64,000 nt of DNA from Micrasema longulum (GCA_022494885.1 JAGVSM010000841.1:62001-126000), one strand, 5' to 3'; positions 1-12,359 are shown, counted from the stretch's first letter. Program-made: numbers and translations. Notes: a model not told the origin generated them from the sequence alone.

Positions 1-60
1 TAGATGCCTGACTTCCATATTCCCTTAAAAAAAAGTCTTCCCTCTGTTGCAACAAATTTT
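1..60 (-). repeat. Interspersed repeat family B, partial copy at the window edge
   Basis: On the - strand this reads ttgttgcaacagagggaaga, then gggaatatggaagtc. It matches the left end of the copy at 59576 and, more distantly, the start of the Penelope-like coding remnant at 55991. It is cut by the window edge. Confidence 0.55.
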
Positions 61-469
61 GAATAATATTCTACTTTAATTTGTAAATTTAACAAAATAA
101 CGGTAAGATATTAAAATATATTACTAGGCAGGTAGGTAGATTTTATTTTATTTTGTTTATTGGAAAACAAAAGCAATAAAATATGTGTAAAACGTATTAA
201 ACATTGCATTTAAGCGTGAAATATAACCAATAAAGTTGTCTACCAAGAAGCAATTGTGAAAATCAACTGAAGTTAGGAAAAGAAATTACATAAAATAATT
301 TTATGCGCGTGTGTTTTACACTTTAAATATATGGAATTCATACAATATTTTTTGGATGTAAAACACAACATAAAAATGAAGAAAAAAAAAATTAGGTCCA
401 TATATTTTTAACTTCTGAGCATTTTTAAAAAAAATGTTTTAATATGTAGCTAAATTATACATAAATATT

Positions 470-900
470 AACCGGCGAGAAAGAAATTATACTCGCAGCC
501 ACGGTAGGGTGGGGGTAATTTTCCAGCTCTTCCCTCTCCGTCGCGGGGGGCGTCATGTGAGCGCGGGGTAGGTTCCACGTCCAGAGTTAGGCTGTGGTCT
601 ATTTCCCCGGAGAGGCAACCTCCCTCTCGGCGCGCCGCTCTCCCATTGGTCGCCGGTCGCCGGTAGCCGGTAGCCGGTAAAGCCGCGGCCGGCACGGCGC
701 AGCGCCGCCACCGCCGCGCCGCCGTGGCCGACGCCGCCGCCGCTGCGACTCGAGACTCGACCAGTTGCCAGTTTGTCTGGGTGCTTCTCGCACGACGCAC
801 GTTCGCGAACATCTATCGCTTCCGACCCGAAACAAATACTTTCCGCTCAAGCACGATCATTAATATCCGACTGTGAATTGTGCCATCGAGTGACATGTGA
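470..900 (+). promoter_or_regulatory. GC-rich block: candidate promoter and 5' non-coding exon (possibly dpp)
   Basis: An island of CpG-rich sequence in AT-rich DNA. It holds a CCAAT-type box (cccattggt, 644-652), repeated gccggtagccggta units (about 655-680) and no credible protein. A strong 5' splice donor, cat|gtgagt, sits at 897. A second acceptor/donor-like pair (tttgtgcgcag|aca at about 1024 and attcaag|gta at about 1068) is just downstream. Being on the + strand upstream of dpp and shaped like a non-coding exon, it could be a dpp leader exon spliced to 27767, or belong to another gene to the left. Inference only. Confidence 0.35.
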
Positions 901-1097
901 GTGCTTGTGCCCGCGAAGAAAATTGTTATGGTGATAAAAAATACAAATGGTGATGACTTATGTTGTGAAAACGTTTATTATATTGAAGTTTTCGTGAGAT
1001 GTTATCATTACTGTTTGTGCGCAGACAATTGAGGACTTTTCTAACGGATGACGAGATTTTTATTCAAGGTATTTAAAAACTATATTTACACGCAAAT

Positions 1098-1716
1098 CGG
1101 GAGCTTTCGCTCGATGCTTGACGGCTCGAGTCTGGGGACAACGCGCGACGGTTGTTATTGTTCGGCCTAAAGTGCTTCTCTCCGCTGCATCTCAGCTGGG
1201 AGATTTTCTTTCTCCACCCGAGTGGCGGCTCTCGGCTGGTGGCTTCTAGCACCGGCTGGTGTATAATCGTCTGAATAAACCAATTCACAAAGCGTACTAT
1301 TCTAGAGCTTTTGCTCGATGTTTGATGACCCAAGTCTGAGAACAACGGCGACGGTTGTTACAGTTTGGCGTAAAGTGCTACACTCCGCTGCATCTCAGCT
1401 GGGAGATTTTCTTCCTTCACCCGAGTGGCGGCTCTCTTCTGGCGGCTGGCGGCTACCAGCACCGACTGCAGTATAACCGTCGGACTAAACCAGTTCGTAA
1501 AGCGTACTATTCGGGAGCTTTCGCTCGATGTTTGACAACTCGAATCTGGGGACAACGCGAGACGGCTGTTACGGTTCGGCGTAAAGTGCTTCTCTCCGCT
1601 GCATCCCAGCTGTGAGATTTTCTTTCTCCATCCGAGTGGCGGCTCTCGGCTGGCGGCTACCAGCACCGACTGCAGTATAACTGTCTGACTAAACCAGTTC
1701 ATAATGCGTACTATTC
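1098..1716 (+). repeat. Three tandem copies of a ~205-bp GC-rich unit
   Basis: The units begin at gagctttcgctcgatg (1101), gagcttttgctcgatg (1305) and gagctttcgctcgatg (1515), so the spacings are 204 and 210 bp. Each carries ctccgctgcatc, cagctgggagattttctt (an E-box CAGCTG, changed to CAGCTGTGAG in the third copy), gagtggcggctctc, and ends aaaccagttc/aaaccaattc then gcgtactatt. The copies differ at scattered sites, so the array is not brand new. The ORFs across it on either strand look like by-products of the repeat. It sits just after the candidate first exon at 470-900. Confidence 0.85.
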
Positions 1717-3380
1717 GTAATACCCCTTGTACCCGGTAACACTCGTAAAACTATAAATGCGAAATTACTTTTCCAGATTGTTCTCGTGTCAAGTTCCGGG
1801 TTCAATTCTCTCCACTAAAAATTACGTGTCTTTTTTTATTGTTATATTTTGCACTGTAATTTGGTCAAATGGAAAAATGTAATGAAATATTTTTATATAT
1901 ATTCCGTTATATATATCCGTGTTTTTGTAAAAAAAACAGAACTTTGTTTCCAAAAGCATAAAATTTCAAAACATTAAAGCACATTTCTTAAAAAAAACAC
2001 TCGACAAAAAAAAATTGTAGTTATTTTTGTTAAATTAATCAGGCGATTATTCGTTATTTCGAACATATAGGAATGTATACCTGATGAGTGCAACGATGAA
2101 AGTGGGTCTTGAATCCAGATTCCAGATAAATGATTCAGTATAAAAAAGTTTTGTGTTTAGTCGTACCTACATTGCGACTTGTCAAGATTGATTTTGAGTA
2201 GCAAATCACGATTGAGCATATTTGTATCTATTTTAATTATTATTTTACTAAAATCCAATGACTTAAAACACATAATATAAGAATAATTGAATGCAGATGT
2301 ACACATATTTAAAATATAAACAATCAGGTTTTGATAGAGCGCATTTTATTAAGTTGCTTTCAATATCCTGGAAACCGAATATTTAAATAAAACAGTCATT
2401 TATATAATATGCATAAAACAACGCTACATAATTATGCAGAAGATACTTGTATGTTTTATTATCACTATTTTTTACAGTACGGATCGAATATTAAAGTTAG
2501 TAGGTAGTTAATTTTATAATTAGTAAATTATTTTTTGTTTTAAGATTTCGATAGGCGTTTTTCGTTATTTTCTTAAAACATTTTGCCTCCAATCTTTTTT
2601 ATTTTCTATTTAAAATTCTTCGTTTTAATTATCAACATTCTCACATCTATGTATGTATTTAGCTATTTATATACAAATTTTCAAATATCATCACACAATT
2701 ATGTAAGGTCTCTTAGGAAGGGTGCCTAACGTGTTACAAAGTACGATTTTTTATTTCTGTATATACATACCTATAAGTACCCGTGTATTTATTTATTTGT
2801 GATTTATTAAGTTAGCTCATACATCTTAAGAACTAATTTAAACAGTGTACAGTTGACAGTTTTCAGTTAGTTTATATTTCAACCAACCTAAATATCAAAA
2901 TCCATCTACAAATGCTTCTTAATTTATTTGTACGTGTAATTGTAATTCGGTCATAAAGAAGAATAACAGTATCCTACATAAGCCTAAGCAATTTTTCAAA
3001 TTCACAGTGAATGGGGCAATGAAAGCAGTAGGGTTAAATTCAATTAAAATCACAGTTTATGACCCTGATTTTTTTTAATTACTTGATTCTTGAAAATGAA
3101 AACCGAATTTTTAGTCTTAACGAAACCGATAGCAAGAGCCCTGGTCTTGAAAACGGTTTTCGGGTAGTGCACATACACTCCCTCCACATATATTATATTC
3201 CTCTACTCCCTAGTTGGAGCGTATGATGTTCACATATACTTAAATACCATGAAAATCTTACAGAGCAAAAAAAAAAATTATTACTGAAAAGGCAGTAAAT
3301 TACAAGAGTTGATAAATCTACCTGGTTCATGAAAAAGTATAAACATTGAAAAAATATCATTTTCAGGCGTTGCCTAGTAT
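1717..3380. other. AT-rich non-coding DNA; LINE 3' tail near 2786
   Basis: No gene seen. At 2786-2855 the sequence ttatttgtgatttattaagt, continuing agctcatacatcttaagaac, matches the 3' end of the - strand LINE at 49240-49310, so a short 3' fragment of that family lies here. The rest is low-complexity AT-rich sequence. Confidence 0.5.
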
Positions 3381-3384
3381 GTAC

Positions 3385-3600
3385 GTGAAATAATTCAATT
3401 AGATGAATCTCACCCGCATAAATAAAGGTTTCAGCTCTTTAACTTCACAAACATCAACAGATGAAAGAATTAAGGGAATATAGATGTTCAAATATGGGCA
3501 GAATGGTGAATGTTACACAGCGTGTAAAGTGGCCACTTAAACCAGCCAATGACAGGTCATAAGCCCTGTAGATGCCTAGAATTCTATATTACCTTATCTA
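3385..3600 (-). repeat. Interspersed repeat family B, ~215-bp copy
   Basis: Read on the - strand it matches the copies at 35360-35575 and 59580-59800: tctacagggcttatgacctg, cattggctggtttaagtggc, gtgtaacattcaccattctg, and an end like gagctgaaacctttatttat then gcgggtgaga. No intact protein. The shared left end with the Penelope-like element suggests a non-autonomous or related element (inference). Confidence 0.6.
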
Positions 3601-4049
3601 AAATGTTCAAATGTTAATATAAGATTAAACATTGTAGAATTTGAAAACTTTTTTTCAAATTCTTTTTGGCGTCACTACGTTTTATATAATATTTAAATAG
3701 AGAAAAATACAAAATACTGGATTCACGCACTAGTTATTGTAAATCATTTCAGAAACGTTAAAGATTGTAATATTAATTGAATTTGCCTTTATAATAAATG
3801 GTTTAAAGTAGTCCTTTTCGAGATAGCTAAACAACGAGTAGCTTAACAACGAGACAGCTGCTCTTCAGACGGCAACATAAAAAGGAAGTCATCGCACGTT
3901 GTTATCAGTTTGCTTATTAAAAGCACTATATTCTACAGCAAACAAAGAGCTTAAAACTATCGAGAAGAGTGTAATATTTAGAGTTGTCGTGTTTATTTAT
4001 TTATTTTTAACGCCCATATGAAATAAACAGAGGTTGTAAACCAAGTTTT

Positions 4050-4300
4050 TTCAGTCCCAACACTTGTGGATGGGAGTGAAACATGGAACTGGCAGAGGAA
4101 AGATGAAAGCAGAGTGAGCGCGGTCGAAATGCGATCTTTTAGTCAAATCTGTGGAAACCAACGTAAGACGACAGGGTTACGAATGGCAAAATCAGGCGAG
4201 AGTGTAAATTTGAGTCAGGTATGGTTGATAAGATTTAGAAAGGGTCTCTGAGATGGTTTGGTCATATAGAACGAATGAATGAGGAAACAATGGTAAAACA
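4050..4300 (+). pseudogene. RTE-like LINE reverse transcriptase, C-terminal remnant
   Basis: The reading VPTLVDGSETWNWQRKDESR and VSAVEMRSF matches the better copy at 13502 (VPTLMYGSEAWSWKKRDESR, LNAVEMRSL). After frame changes the nucleotides still match ctgagatggtttggtcatat (RWFGH) and gaacgaatgaatga. This is a dead 5'-truncated LINE piece of the family whose C-terminus has a GHVERM motif. Clade call RTE-like is tentative. Confidence 0.7.
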
Positions 4301-4559
4301 TGTCAATGTACATTTTTTTAATTTTATTTTTATTAATTCAATTGTATATGGTGTAAATTATGCATAAAAGTGTATTATTTAATATCATTCGTTTGAAACA
4401 TTGCCATTTTTTTTTACTGTCAAATACCAGTTTTAAGTATTTAAATAAATCAAAATTAACGACAACTTAATTCCTCGCCTTATTTTAAAAATGTTATTCA
4501 TGCACCTTAGTAGATATTTATGAAACGTTGAAGAAGCGATCAGTATGTAACGTTACGAA

Positions 4560-4800
4560 TAGTACTAAACTGACAGTTTTCTATGGTAAATGATAACCAA
4601 TCCACCACCAGTTACCTACAGATGTCATTTGCCGGTGCTGCTACGATACCCTGCCACGCCACGCTGCGCCGCCCGTTGCGCCGTGGTTTGGTAGTAGTTA
4701 ACTTGATATACTATACATAGTCGTTAGAGTACACATAATAATATGTTTATGTGTGCCCTACTTCAAGATTTGATATTAAAAATTAAAAAATAATATTCAC
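4560..4800 (+). repeat. Short GC-rich patch and LINE 3'-UTR fragment
   Basis: 4625-4690 is a small GC-rich patch (ccacgccacgctgcgccgcc) of unknown role. From about 4725, acacataataatatg, atgtgtgccctacttcaaga and tttgatattaaa match the 3' UTR of the + strand LINE ending at 50635, giving a short solo 3' end of that family. Confidence 0.5.
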
Positions 4801-5514
4801 ATTTATCTACAATAAACTATTTTGAAATAATGAAGTTTTTTTTTGCACCGAGTCTGGTCGTAAGTTCTTTGCATCACTGTAGATAAAATAACATTGGGAT
4901 AGTTTTAGGAGTGAAACAAAATAAACTGAAAAAATAAACAAATAATTAAATATATTAATAAATACCTGAAACCAAAGATACAAATAGATCAGAGTCTCAA
5001 AACTAAAAAGAAAGAATTGCACAAAAGCTTGGAATTTTTCAATGAGAAGTCTAAAAAAATAAAGCAATATAATGCCTTCAATATTTTAAATTAATTTTTC
5101 AAAACACGTTCTCGATAAATTTTTATTTAATTTGGCGGAATTAAATGTCTTCTTACGTTATGAACAACTACGTAACCCAATAAAAAAATTATTGTTTTAA
5201 AATATTTCACGTTCACCCTGCTAATTTATTAAGGTTTTATTAACTTCTAATTTAATAATATTTTATTACTTACTGAATTGATAATTTTTTCTTTTATTAT
5301 ATTAAAATGTCCATGCTTCTATGTTGTCTGTATTATTTTCGTCTTAATTAGAGCTAATGTAAAATCTCATATTCTGAGTATCGAGTTAGCTGGTGGTAAT
5401 CTGAGATAGTGGAGTAGTAGATTTAAATCTCTTAAGAGAGTCTCCGATATTCACTTGCAGGAAATTGTTAATGAATTTATTTTCGTGAAGAATTCGATCA
5501 ATTTCACTCAAACT
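4801..5514. other. AT-rich non-coding DNA
   Basis: Nothing recognised. The ORFs here are lysine/asparagine- or phenylalanine-rich chance frames in AT-rich DNA. Confidence 0.6.
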
Positions 5515-5712
5515 TCCCGTTACTAATTAGCCAATATTTCATGCTTACCCTGCTGAGAAGCATGGTAGGAGAACGCGTCAACCACTTAACTACGAGGTGG
5601 ACTGTCCACGCGATTTTATTTTTCAGGATTGTTTCTTAAGAGTAACCGAAGTCTAAACATTCGTCCAGGGTTCTGGTTCTATTTCGCACAAATAACTGTA
5701 TTCTTCATCCGC
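5515..5712 (-). mobile_element. tRNA-derived SINE (family A), long form with upstream head
   Basis: On the - strand: gcggatgaagaatacagtt, gaaatagaaccagaaccctg, then a tRNA-like A-box stretch (tagttaagtggttgacgcg) and agcagggtaagcatgaaata. The same order of blocks occurs at 21455 and 47010, so the unit is a repeat with a tRNA-like middle. The B box is decayed here. Confidence 0.6.
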
Positions 5713-7231
5713 CCGAACACAAGCAAAAAAGGTTATTTTTAAAATTAAGTAATGTAAATTAATAATTTATTTACAGAAACAATTTTTCACGTGTAAAATA
5801 CGGGGAATATTTTGAGAGTACGCTAAAAAACTGAAAATTTACAATGTGTAAAAAAGTGAAAGAGGTGAGAATTGTTATTAATACAATAAATATACATGTA
5901 TATGTCGCTTTGTGTATAGTAAATCGTGTTTATTAGAACTCCTTTCTCGTATATTAAGTTATACAGTGCTGACGACACGAATAGAGGCGTTATATAACAT
6001 AATATTTGTTATTACATTCTATAAATAAAAGCTATTACTGTACATACAATCTAAGCGCGTGGTTGTAGGTTTGACTATTGACTAAATTCTTCAGGCCATA
6101 AAAATATATATTAACGCTGAGAAACACCTGATTCTGATAAAATTACCAAATGGGTAGAAAATAAAAATTGTACGCCAGAACCAAATAAGTTTATTTAATA
6201 AAAAAAGTATAGTTAAACACAGAAGAGAAATATTTTAAGAAAATATGAATCAAATTAATAAGATACACGGAGTGGTAAACTGCGGACCTCCTATGAAAAA
6301 TTCACGACACTATACAGGAGATAATAAATATAATATTTTTAATACGTAATAATATAACGTAGATGGTATACATTTGATATTTGGTCGTTTATTTCAAAAG
6401 CATAGTGAAATCGCTGTTTCAAAACAGGTTTATCTATTGAGGCAAGTATTTGTGCTGAACATAAATTTAAAGCATAAATAGTTTTTTTTTCATATTGATA
6501 ACAATATAATTAGACAAATTAGCATTTTAATACAATTTATAACATTCTCGTAAACATTTTTTTTTTATTATTTAAGATTGTATATGATTTCTCGACTCCA
6601 CACGGTTCACGGCAAAAGCTCTAGACGAATAAATAAATAAAAAAAACTGTGTAAATGACAAAATATTATATTTATATTTCAATCATTTCATAAATAAACG
6701 TTGTTTTATTTAATTACAGAACAAATAAAGGAATGTTTTGTATGTTTTACTTTAGTAAAATGATTAAGTGGCAACAATACAAATTTTACAATGTATTCTT
6801 TTATTTTTTATAAACGTTCAGAAAAATCATAAGTAAAAGAAAAATTTTACCAACAAAATAAAAAAACATGCATAGTAAATAAATACAAAAGTATTTTTCA
6901 TCTCAAAATATCTCATAGTCATTCAAACATTTCGTATTAAATGTGTGGAACTAAATGCATCCACCCCACAGAGCCTGGAAAAACGTGTTTGTTCTTTTCA
7001 GTTGTTTCCTTCATATTCTCATTGTCAGAATATGCGTGACTTTATTTGTGTATTATTTGGTATAAATGTACTTTTTAATGGATAAATGAATCAACAATTC
7101 TCGAGTTTCAATTCCGGAGACTGATTAGAAGCAAATACATTCATCTCCTTCACCATTTATCACGGTCCTCAGAAACCCTTTTTTTGTTGCTCAAATTCTT
7201 AGACGGAATATCTACATGAACACTATAGCTA
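5713..7231. other. AT-rich non-coding DNA
   Basis: No gene, RNA or repeat with clear borders recognised; many A/T runs. Confidence 0.6.
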
Positions 7232-7310
7232 GGTGGCCTCCTTGGTTAAGACGCTTGGCTCACTAACGAAAGATTCCTGGTTCGATTTCCGGTGAGAACT
7301 CGAAAATTTT
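7232..7310 (+). mobile_element. SINE head with tRNA-like A and B boxes
   Basis: tggttaagacgcttggctca (A-box-like) and, about 35 bases on, ctggttcgatttccggtgag (B box GGTTCGATT). It lacks the pairing expected of a working tRNA gene and is followed by SINE-like aactcgaaaattttatt. Old, truncated copy. Confidence 0.55.
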
Positions 7311-8214
7311 ATTTTTACTTTTCTCGTATTTTGAGCTGAAATTCTCGCTGTAATTGAGAGGAAAAAAAATGTATGTTGTGTTTTTTGTATGGTAAATGTA
7401 TTGGACATTTTTTTAAAACATACATGCTAACGTACTTAAAAGTAAAAAACAAAAATTCAAATAAGTAAATGAAGAAAAAAAAGATATGAAATTATAAAAC
7501 ATATGATAAAAAGTTAAATAAAGGTAAACACAAAAAACAGTAAGCATGTAAACAAAAAATGCAAAGATATACAATAATGAAATGAAAAACGCAAACATTG
7601 TAAATATACTCGTACAAAGTAATATTGAGTAAATTATCCCGACGCGTTTCATAAGATTGTACAGCAGGCTTCCTAGAACGAGCATGTTTTCATTTCTATA
7701 TGAGAGCCTGTTAGCTTATTTACATTTTCGGAAAATAATAATTCTGTAATTTAAATTAACACTTGGGTATCTAGATGAATTTAAAACTCGTTTATCCGTA
7801 AAATGCTTAACGATTTATAAAAACAAAAAAAATAGAGAAGATTTACATTTAAGAATTACATGTTCATAAGTGATTACGCTTTAAAAACTTAAAAAAATAC
7901 AATTACGTGTATTAAAAAACTTTCATATTTTTTTCTTTCAATTTTAAAAACTATGCGCAATTTACAACAATGAGTTTAAGTACACTAGGTACTAACTGTG
8001 ATTGAATTTGATCATGGAAAAGAATTAAACAGTGCTAGTGAATTTAGCTACTTTATCATCGTTACGTAACTATAACAAAATATGTCTATTGTACATTGAA
8101 TTAAATTACTGGACTGAATTTTGAAATATTAAATATTGAATTGTATTTCATTTAAATATAAATAGGATTTAAAAGAAAACAACAAAGTTTTTCATTTAAA
8201 CAAGAAACCTAGTT
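7311..8214. other. AT-rich non-coding DNA
   Basis: Nothing recognised. The long - strand hydrophobic ORF at 7413-7685 is a Phe/Leu/Tyr-rich chance frame. Confidence 0.55.
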
Positions 8215-8515
8215 CCTGGACTGGTGCCTCAAGCGTAAGAATCATCATCTAACTTTCATTCGAATGCTAAAGGTAATTTAAAAAGGTGCTGATATTTAAC
8301 TATGTAAATGCCATAAATATTTAAATGAAATACAATTGGATAGGTGTACTGTAATTGTGAGTAAAGTTCTGACTAAAGTAACGCGGACTTTAAAATACAA
8401 AATCATATTTTACCATAAATTTGTCCGGCTCATTGCATAGTAGATAACGCGTTTTTTATTTCTAAGCATGCATTATATCTTGGGTTCGATTCGCGATACA
8501 ATCGACTCGAAACAT
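8215..8515 (+). mobile_element. Two SINE pieces: body (8215-8290) and head (8430-8515)
   Basis: 8215-8290 has the family body: cctggactggtgcctcaagc, gtaagaatcatcatct, actttcattcgaatg. 8430-8515 has a decayed A box (tagtagataacgcg) and a B box (gggttcgattcgcg). The order is body then head, so these are separate old copies. Confidence 0.5.
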
Positions 8516-9069
8516 TTATTAAGAACCGTGGTTTTCCCTGCTATATTTCCTTATCTTTATTAACTTAGAATAATATATATTTTTTTAAGAAAACTCACTC
8601 AACTTCTTGTTAGAATCCATTTATAAGTAGAGTAAGTAGAGTTTTTTGTAACCTACTAAAAAAAATATATTTGTGAAATCTACGTACAAAACTATTCAAA
8701 AAGTATAATTTCCAAAAATCTATCCCCTTGTTTTTTTAAAGCCGTCTTTATAATAGTAAATAATTATAATATGCGTTGTTTTGTGATACACTGAAGTGAT
8801 CAATTTGAAAATATTATTTTTCCATGTTCAGTACATTTTTTATTCACGGAGTGGCAAAAATTGGTTAGAGAATATACATTTATTAATTGAATTAGAATTT
8901 AAACTGCGTTATACAAAACAATGCATGCCTATTTATAGTTTGTACCTACTTATGTACCTAAAATATAGCGATAACGAACGGGGTTTGTACCCTAGCTGGC
9001 CAGGTAATGTTTTAGGGATATTTATAAGAAAAGCAAATTTTGTGAAAAACCTAGCATTATTACACGAGT
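8516..9069. other. AT-rich non-coding DNA
   Basis: Nothing recognised here apart from chance ORFs. Confidence 0.5.
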
Positions 9070-9079
9070 ATACCCATTG

Positions 9080-9517
9080 GGGGTTCAAACCGTCAGTAGG
9101 ATCACAGTGAGTCACATCTTGCTGGAAGGTGTGATTCTATAAAATGCTGCAAACGCCCAGTTGCATTCCACTGGCATCACTACTGACCAGTCCTACTCGT
9201 CAGCGTACACGTCGCAGATCCCGGGCAATGGGATCACACTCATAACGGTGTGATCACAGCAGATAACGAGAGGGTGAATGGTGAGTTTCTGGCGCCTCCA
9301 AACCAAAACCAACCAGTTAAGGGAAGGTAACCCCTACAGAAAAATCCACCTGAGAAGGCAACGGGAAACTACTCTGGTCATCTTTTCCCAGGAATCACTA
9401 TGGCGAACACATCCAATAAGCAGTTGTCCTGGCTGCGGAGTAGTGCAGGACCGAGATGATTTCGCTGTAGTGATCGCTTACGTCGAGGGGACCTGACAAG
9501 GCACCTCAAGAAGAAGA
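9080..9517 (+). mobile_element. Retroposed insertion with (AAG)n tail and 10-bp target duplication
   Basis: The 10-mer atacccattg occurs at 9070-9079 and again at 9518-9527. Between them lie 438 bp of visibly different, more GC-rich sequence (gggttcaaaccgtcagtagg ... aaggcaacgggaaactactc ... ctgcggagtagtgcaggacc) ending in aagaagaag beside the right repeat. Direct repeats plus a simple tail are the signature of LINE-driven retroposition. No long ORF, so it is a SINE or a 5'-truncated LINE; the family is not identified. Confidence 0.75.
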
Positions 9518-9527
9518 ATACCCATTG

Positions 9528-12040
9528 ACAGTCTTTGTAAGGCTGAGTAATAAGATTTCTATGAAATCAATCATTAAAATTCTCGTTTTTATGTATACCT
9601 TTATGTGTTTACCAAGTATAAATTAATAAACGTATTTCTTCGTTGTTTTTAGTTCTACTTTACTCGCACTTTACTTGCTAAATCGAGTTTAACAGTGTTA
9701 ATACAATACGTACAAGACAAAAAAAACACCCATGTACTTATAAAAAATGTATTTCTAAAAAAAAGTATAGTAAAATTTAAAGTCAAATACATAACTAGTG
9801 AGAAGTGAGCCATTATAATGTTATTATGTACTAATATGAAACATGTTCCGCGTTGCCAATATCTTTTTAATTACCCCTTATTTGGTTCATTATGCAAGAT
9901 AAACTTTGAACGCGGTTTAATGACTTCTGAGAATTTTACTGATTTACACATTCACTGGGTAAAAAGCAGTCTTTCACTAAAAATCTGAATTCATAGTTAG
10001 TAATATTATTACATTGGATCCTACATAATCCAATTTCCTGTATTGAAACACGGGATTAAGATTTTTCAATATTTGGCACATTTTAAGGAACCTCAAATTA
10101 ATTGACCTTTTAAATCTAATCAGTGCTATGCAATGACACGAATGGGTAAAGTTGATAAACTCTATTAGATAGTCTTTCAATGTAAATTATGAAGTATAAA
10201 AATTTAAAAACATAAATTTTTACTTGAAGTCTCCTTCTTCAGATAATAATTTGACATACAAGTATAACCATCATAAATCACCAAAACTATGGAAAACATA
10301 CTTATAAAAATTCCGGATCAGAATGTCATCCGCCGTATTTAGTTTTCATTCGTCCTTTTTTTTTTAATAAGCCTCAAGTTGACCAATAATTTTTCCTGTT
10401 CCATTTTAAGGCATGAATCGTACTTTTTAGCGGGTAATAATACTCATAGAGCAAACAAAAGATTAAAAATTATTTTTAACAATTGAAAACCATCGTTTTG
10501 TCGCTTTGACGATATTTGTTTTAAGTTAACTTTACTTTATGCACATACCATCTTTAGTTACCATTTTATTTTAATATTTAATTGTATTTTAAGTTTAATT
10601 TTAATAAAAACAAATTAAACACCTGTAATAAAATATAATCAATACAATGCAGAGTTAGTCTTTGTTGATTATTTTAAAATAAAAATTCATCGTGGGTTAA
10701 TGGCAAAATTGTACTTTTTCAATACTGCTTACAGTTATATTATTGTTTGTGGTAAAGAATTTGGCTTGCGCCCATTTGGATAATACCAGACCTACGTACG
10801 TACATATATTTTTTACTCCAGTTTTTTCACACATACATAGCTTCAGGCACTGTCGGTATAATGTTTTCATTATTGTTACTGGCGCCAAGTTTTTATGTCA
10901 AATTCCATTTAGTTTACAATGTCACAGAGGGAGAAGAACCATAAACCCCCGGTATAGTTAAGAGCGACAAGTGGAACCGTCATAAAATTACTCAAAATTA
11001 ACCGACAGAATATTTTTACCTGAAATCAATCAGGTGACTTGTGAATGGATTTGTATTTTGCACCGGAAAAGCTTTATGATTTAGATATGATAACCGACAT
11101 TACTACTTTTGGAAACGATTCGTTGAAATGCAGACTGCAAATTGTCAAAGCTAGGTTTTCCATACTCGGCATTACTTCTTGAATCACACAAACGGTTAAC
11201 AGTGATGATTGAAAGGAAATCTTTGTTTCTACTTCGGTAGTAAATAAACCGAGGCGTTCGCATTATTCCAAGTAGTGAGCAGTGTAAAGTTGCGCATTTG
11301 CAGTTGCTGCATAATGTTGTACATTGTTTGCGGAATCAGTCGGGGAATAGAACTGGCGTATAATAATGCTTTATCTCGTATTTATGTGTCACAGGTCAGG
11401 ACCCAGCCGATAAGTCTGTATGAATGATGTTTCACTAAGTGGATTCATGAACTTGGTACGTGGAAACTTCATTACTAGCGAAACTATTTAATATTTGCAT
11501 TGTTTTATATTATTCATACATCACGACGTAAAAAGCTTGACACTTAACGTTTTTATTCAGTACAGCAACGAAGTAAGTCACAGAGGGCAATGTGATATTG
11601 CTGGGGTTCTAGCCTTCCTCGATCACTTACAAATGAGACTTCTCAAAACTACTAAAAAAGTTACATGGTGCATTCGTGCGAAATAAATTGCGAAAGTTTC
11701 GGGACTGAAATAACTTTAATACGGTATTATTCCTTGTATGAGAACTAATGGTTTGCGTTCATAATGCGCTTCTAGGTGCTTTGCGGAGGCGTATTATTAT
11801 TCGCGTCAAACAACATTGCATACACCACTCGGTGAAGAAGTGAGGCAAGATAACCGAGAAATGGAGAACTGCTACTTTAGAATGTGTTTTCTTTTTTTTT
11901 TACATTTGATCAGCTTACTACACGTGCTCGGTATTCTCAGTTAAAGCTATCGCGATGGCCGCGAAACGACCAGAACTACCAATCCGTAATGATTCATAAC
12001 GCGAGAGAAAGACAGAGTTACCGATTCGTAATGATTTAAA
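9528..12040. other. Non-coding DNA, nothing recognised
   Basis: Mixed AT-rich DNA with somewhat more complex stretches at 11080-11420 and 11740-12040. No protein family, RNA gene or bordered repeat was recognised. Possible cis-regulatory DNA of dpp, unproven. Confidence 0.5.
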
Positions 12041-12049
12041 ACGCGCGTG

Positions 12050-12350
12050 AAAGAGACTAGACACAGGTGTCGGGAGGTGCCACCAAGGCCAGGTCAAGGA
12101 GAGTAATATTTAGTGGGGCAGCCAAATATTTACAGCCGCGGATTTACGAGAGTGTACGGTGTGTACACTGTACACTCTACACACTCTACACCATACGACT
12201 ACCTACTGTTCTGCAGGCTGCAGGCTACACGCTGAACGCTACAGTTCAGTCCAGTCCAGCTAGATTGGTGAGCACGCTTGTGGCTGGTGGCACGACTCGG
12301 TTGATAACCGGGAATTCCCGTTTCCTGAAAGTCCCGAATAGCGAATTATA
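12050..12350 (+). promoter_or_regulatory. GC-rich block with donor-like site: possible second promoter/leader exon
   Basis: A 300-bp stretch much less AT-rich than its surroundings. It has an Inr-like acagttcagtcc (about 12240), then tagattg|gtgagcac (donor-like GTGAGC at about 12268), and tandem tgtacactgtacactctaca repeats before it. The 94-residue ORF across it has no recognised domain. Compatible with an alternative non-coding exon upstream of dpp, but weak. Confidence 0.22.
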
Positions 12351-12359
12351 AATAGGTAC

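Noticed and set aside
468..850. - strand ORFs of 114 and 83 residues in the GC island
   Set aside because: Low-complexity Arg/Ala translations of CpG-rich DNA, without homologous motifs or splice support.
1073..1702. ORFs on both strands across the triplicated region
   Set aside because: They repeat with the DNA unit (REPPLGWRKKISQL) and exist on both strands, so they follow the repeat, not coding selection.
7240..7300. tRNA gene
   Set aside because: A and B boxes are present but the cloverleaf pairing is not, and SINE sequence follows; same reasoning for the other tRNA-like heads.
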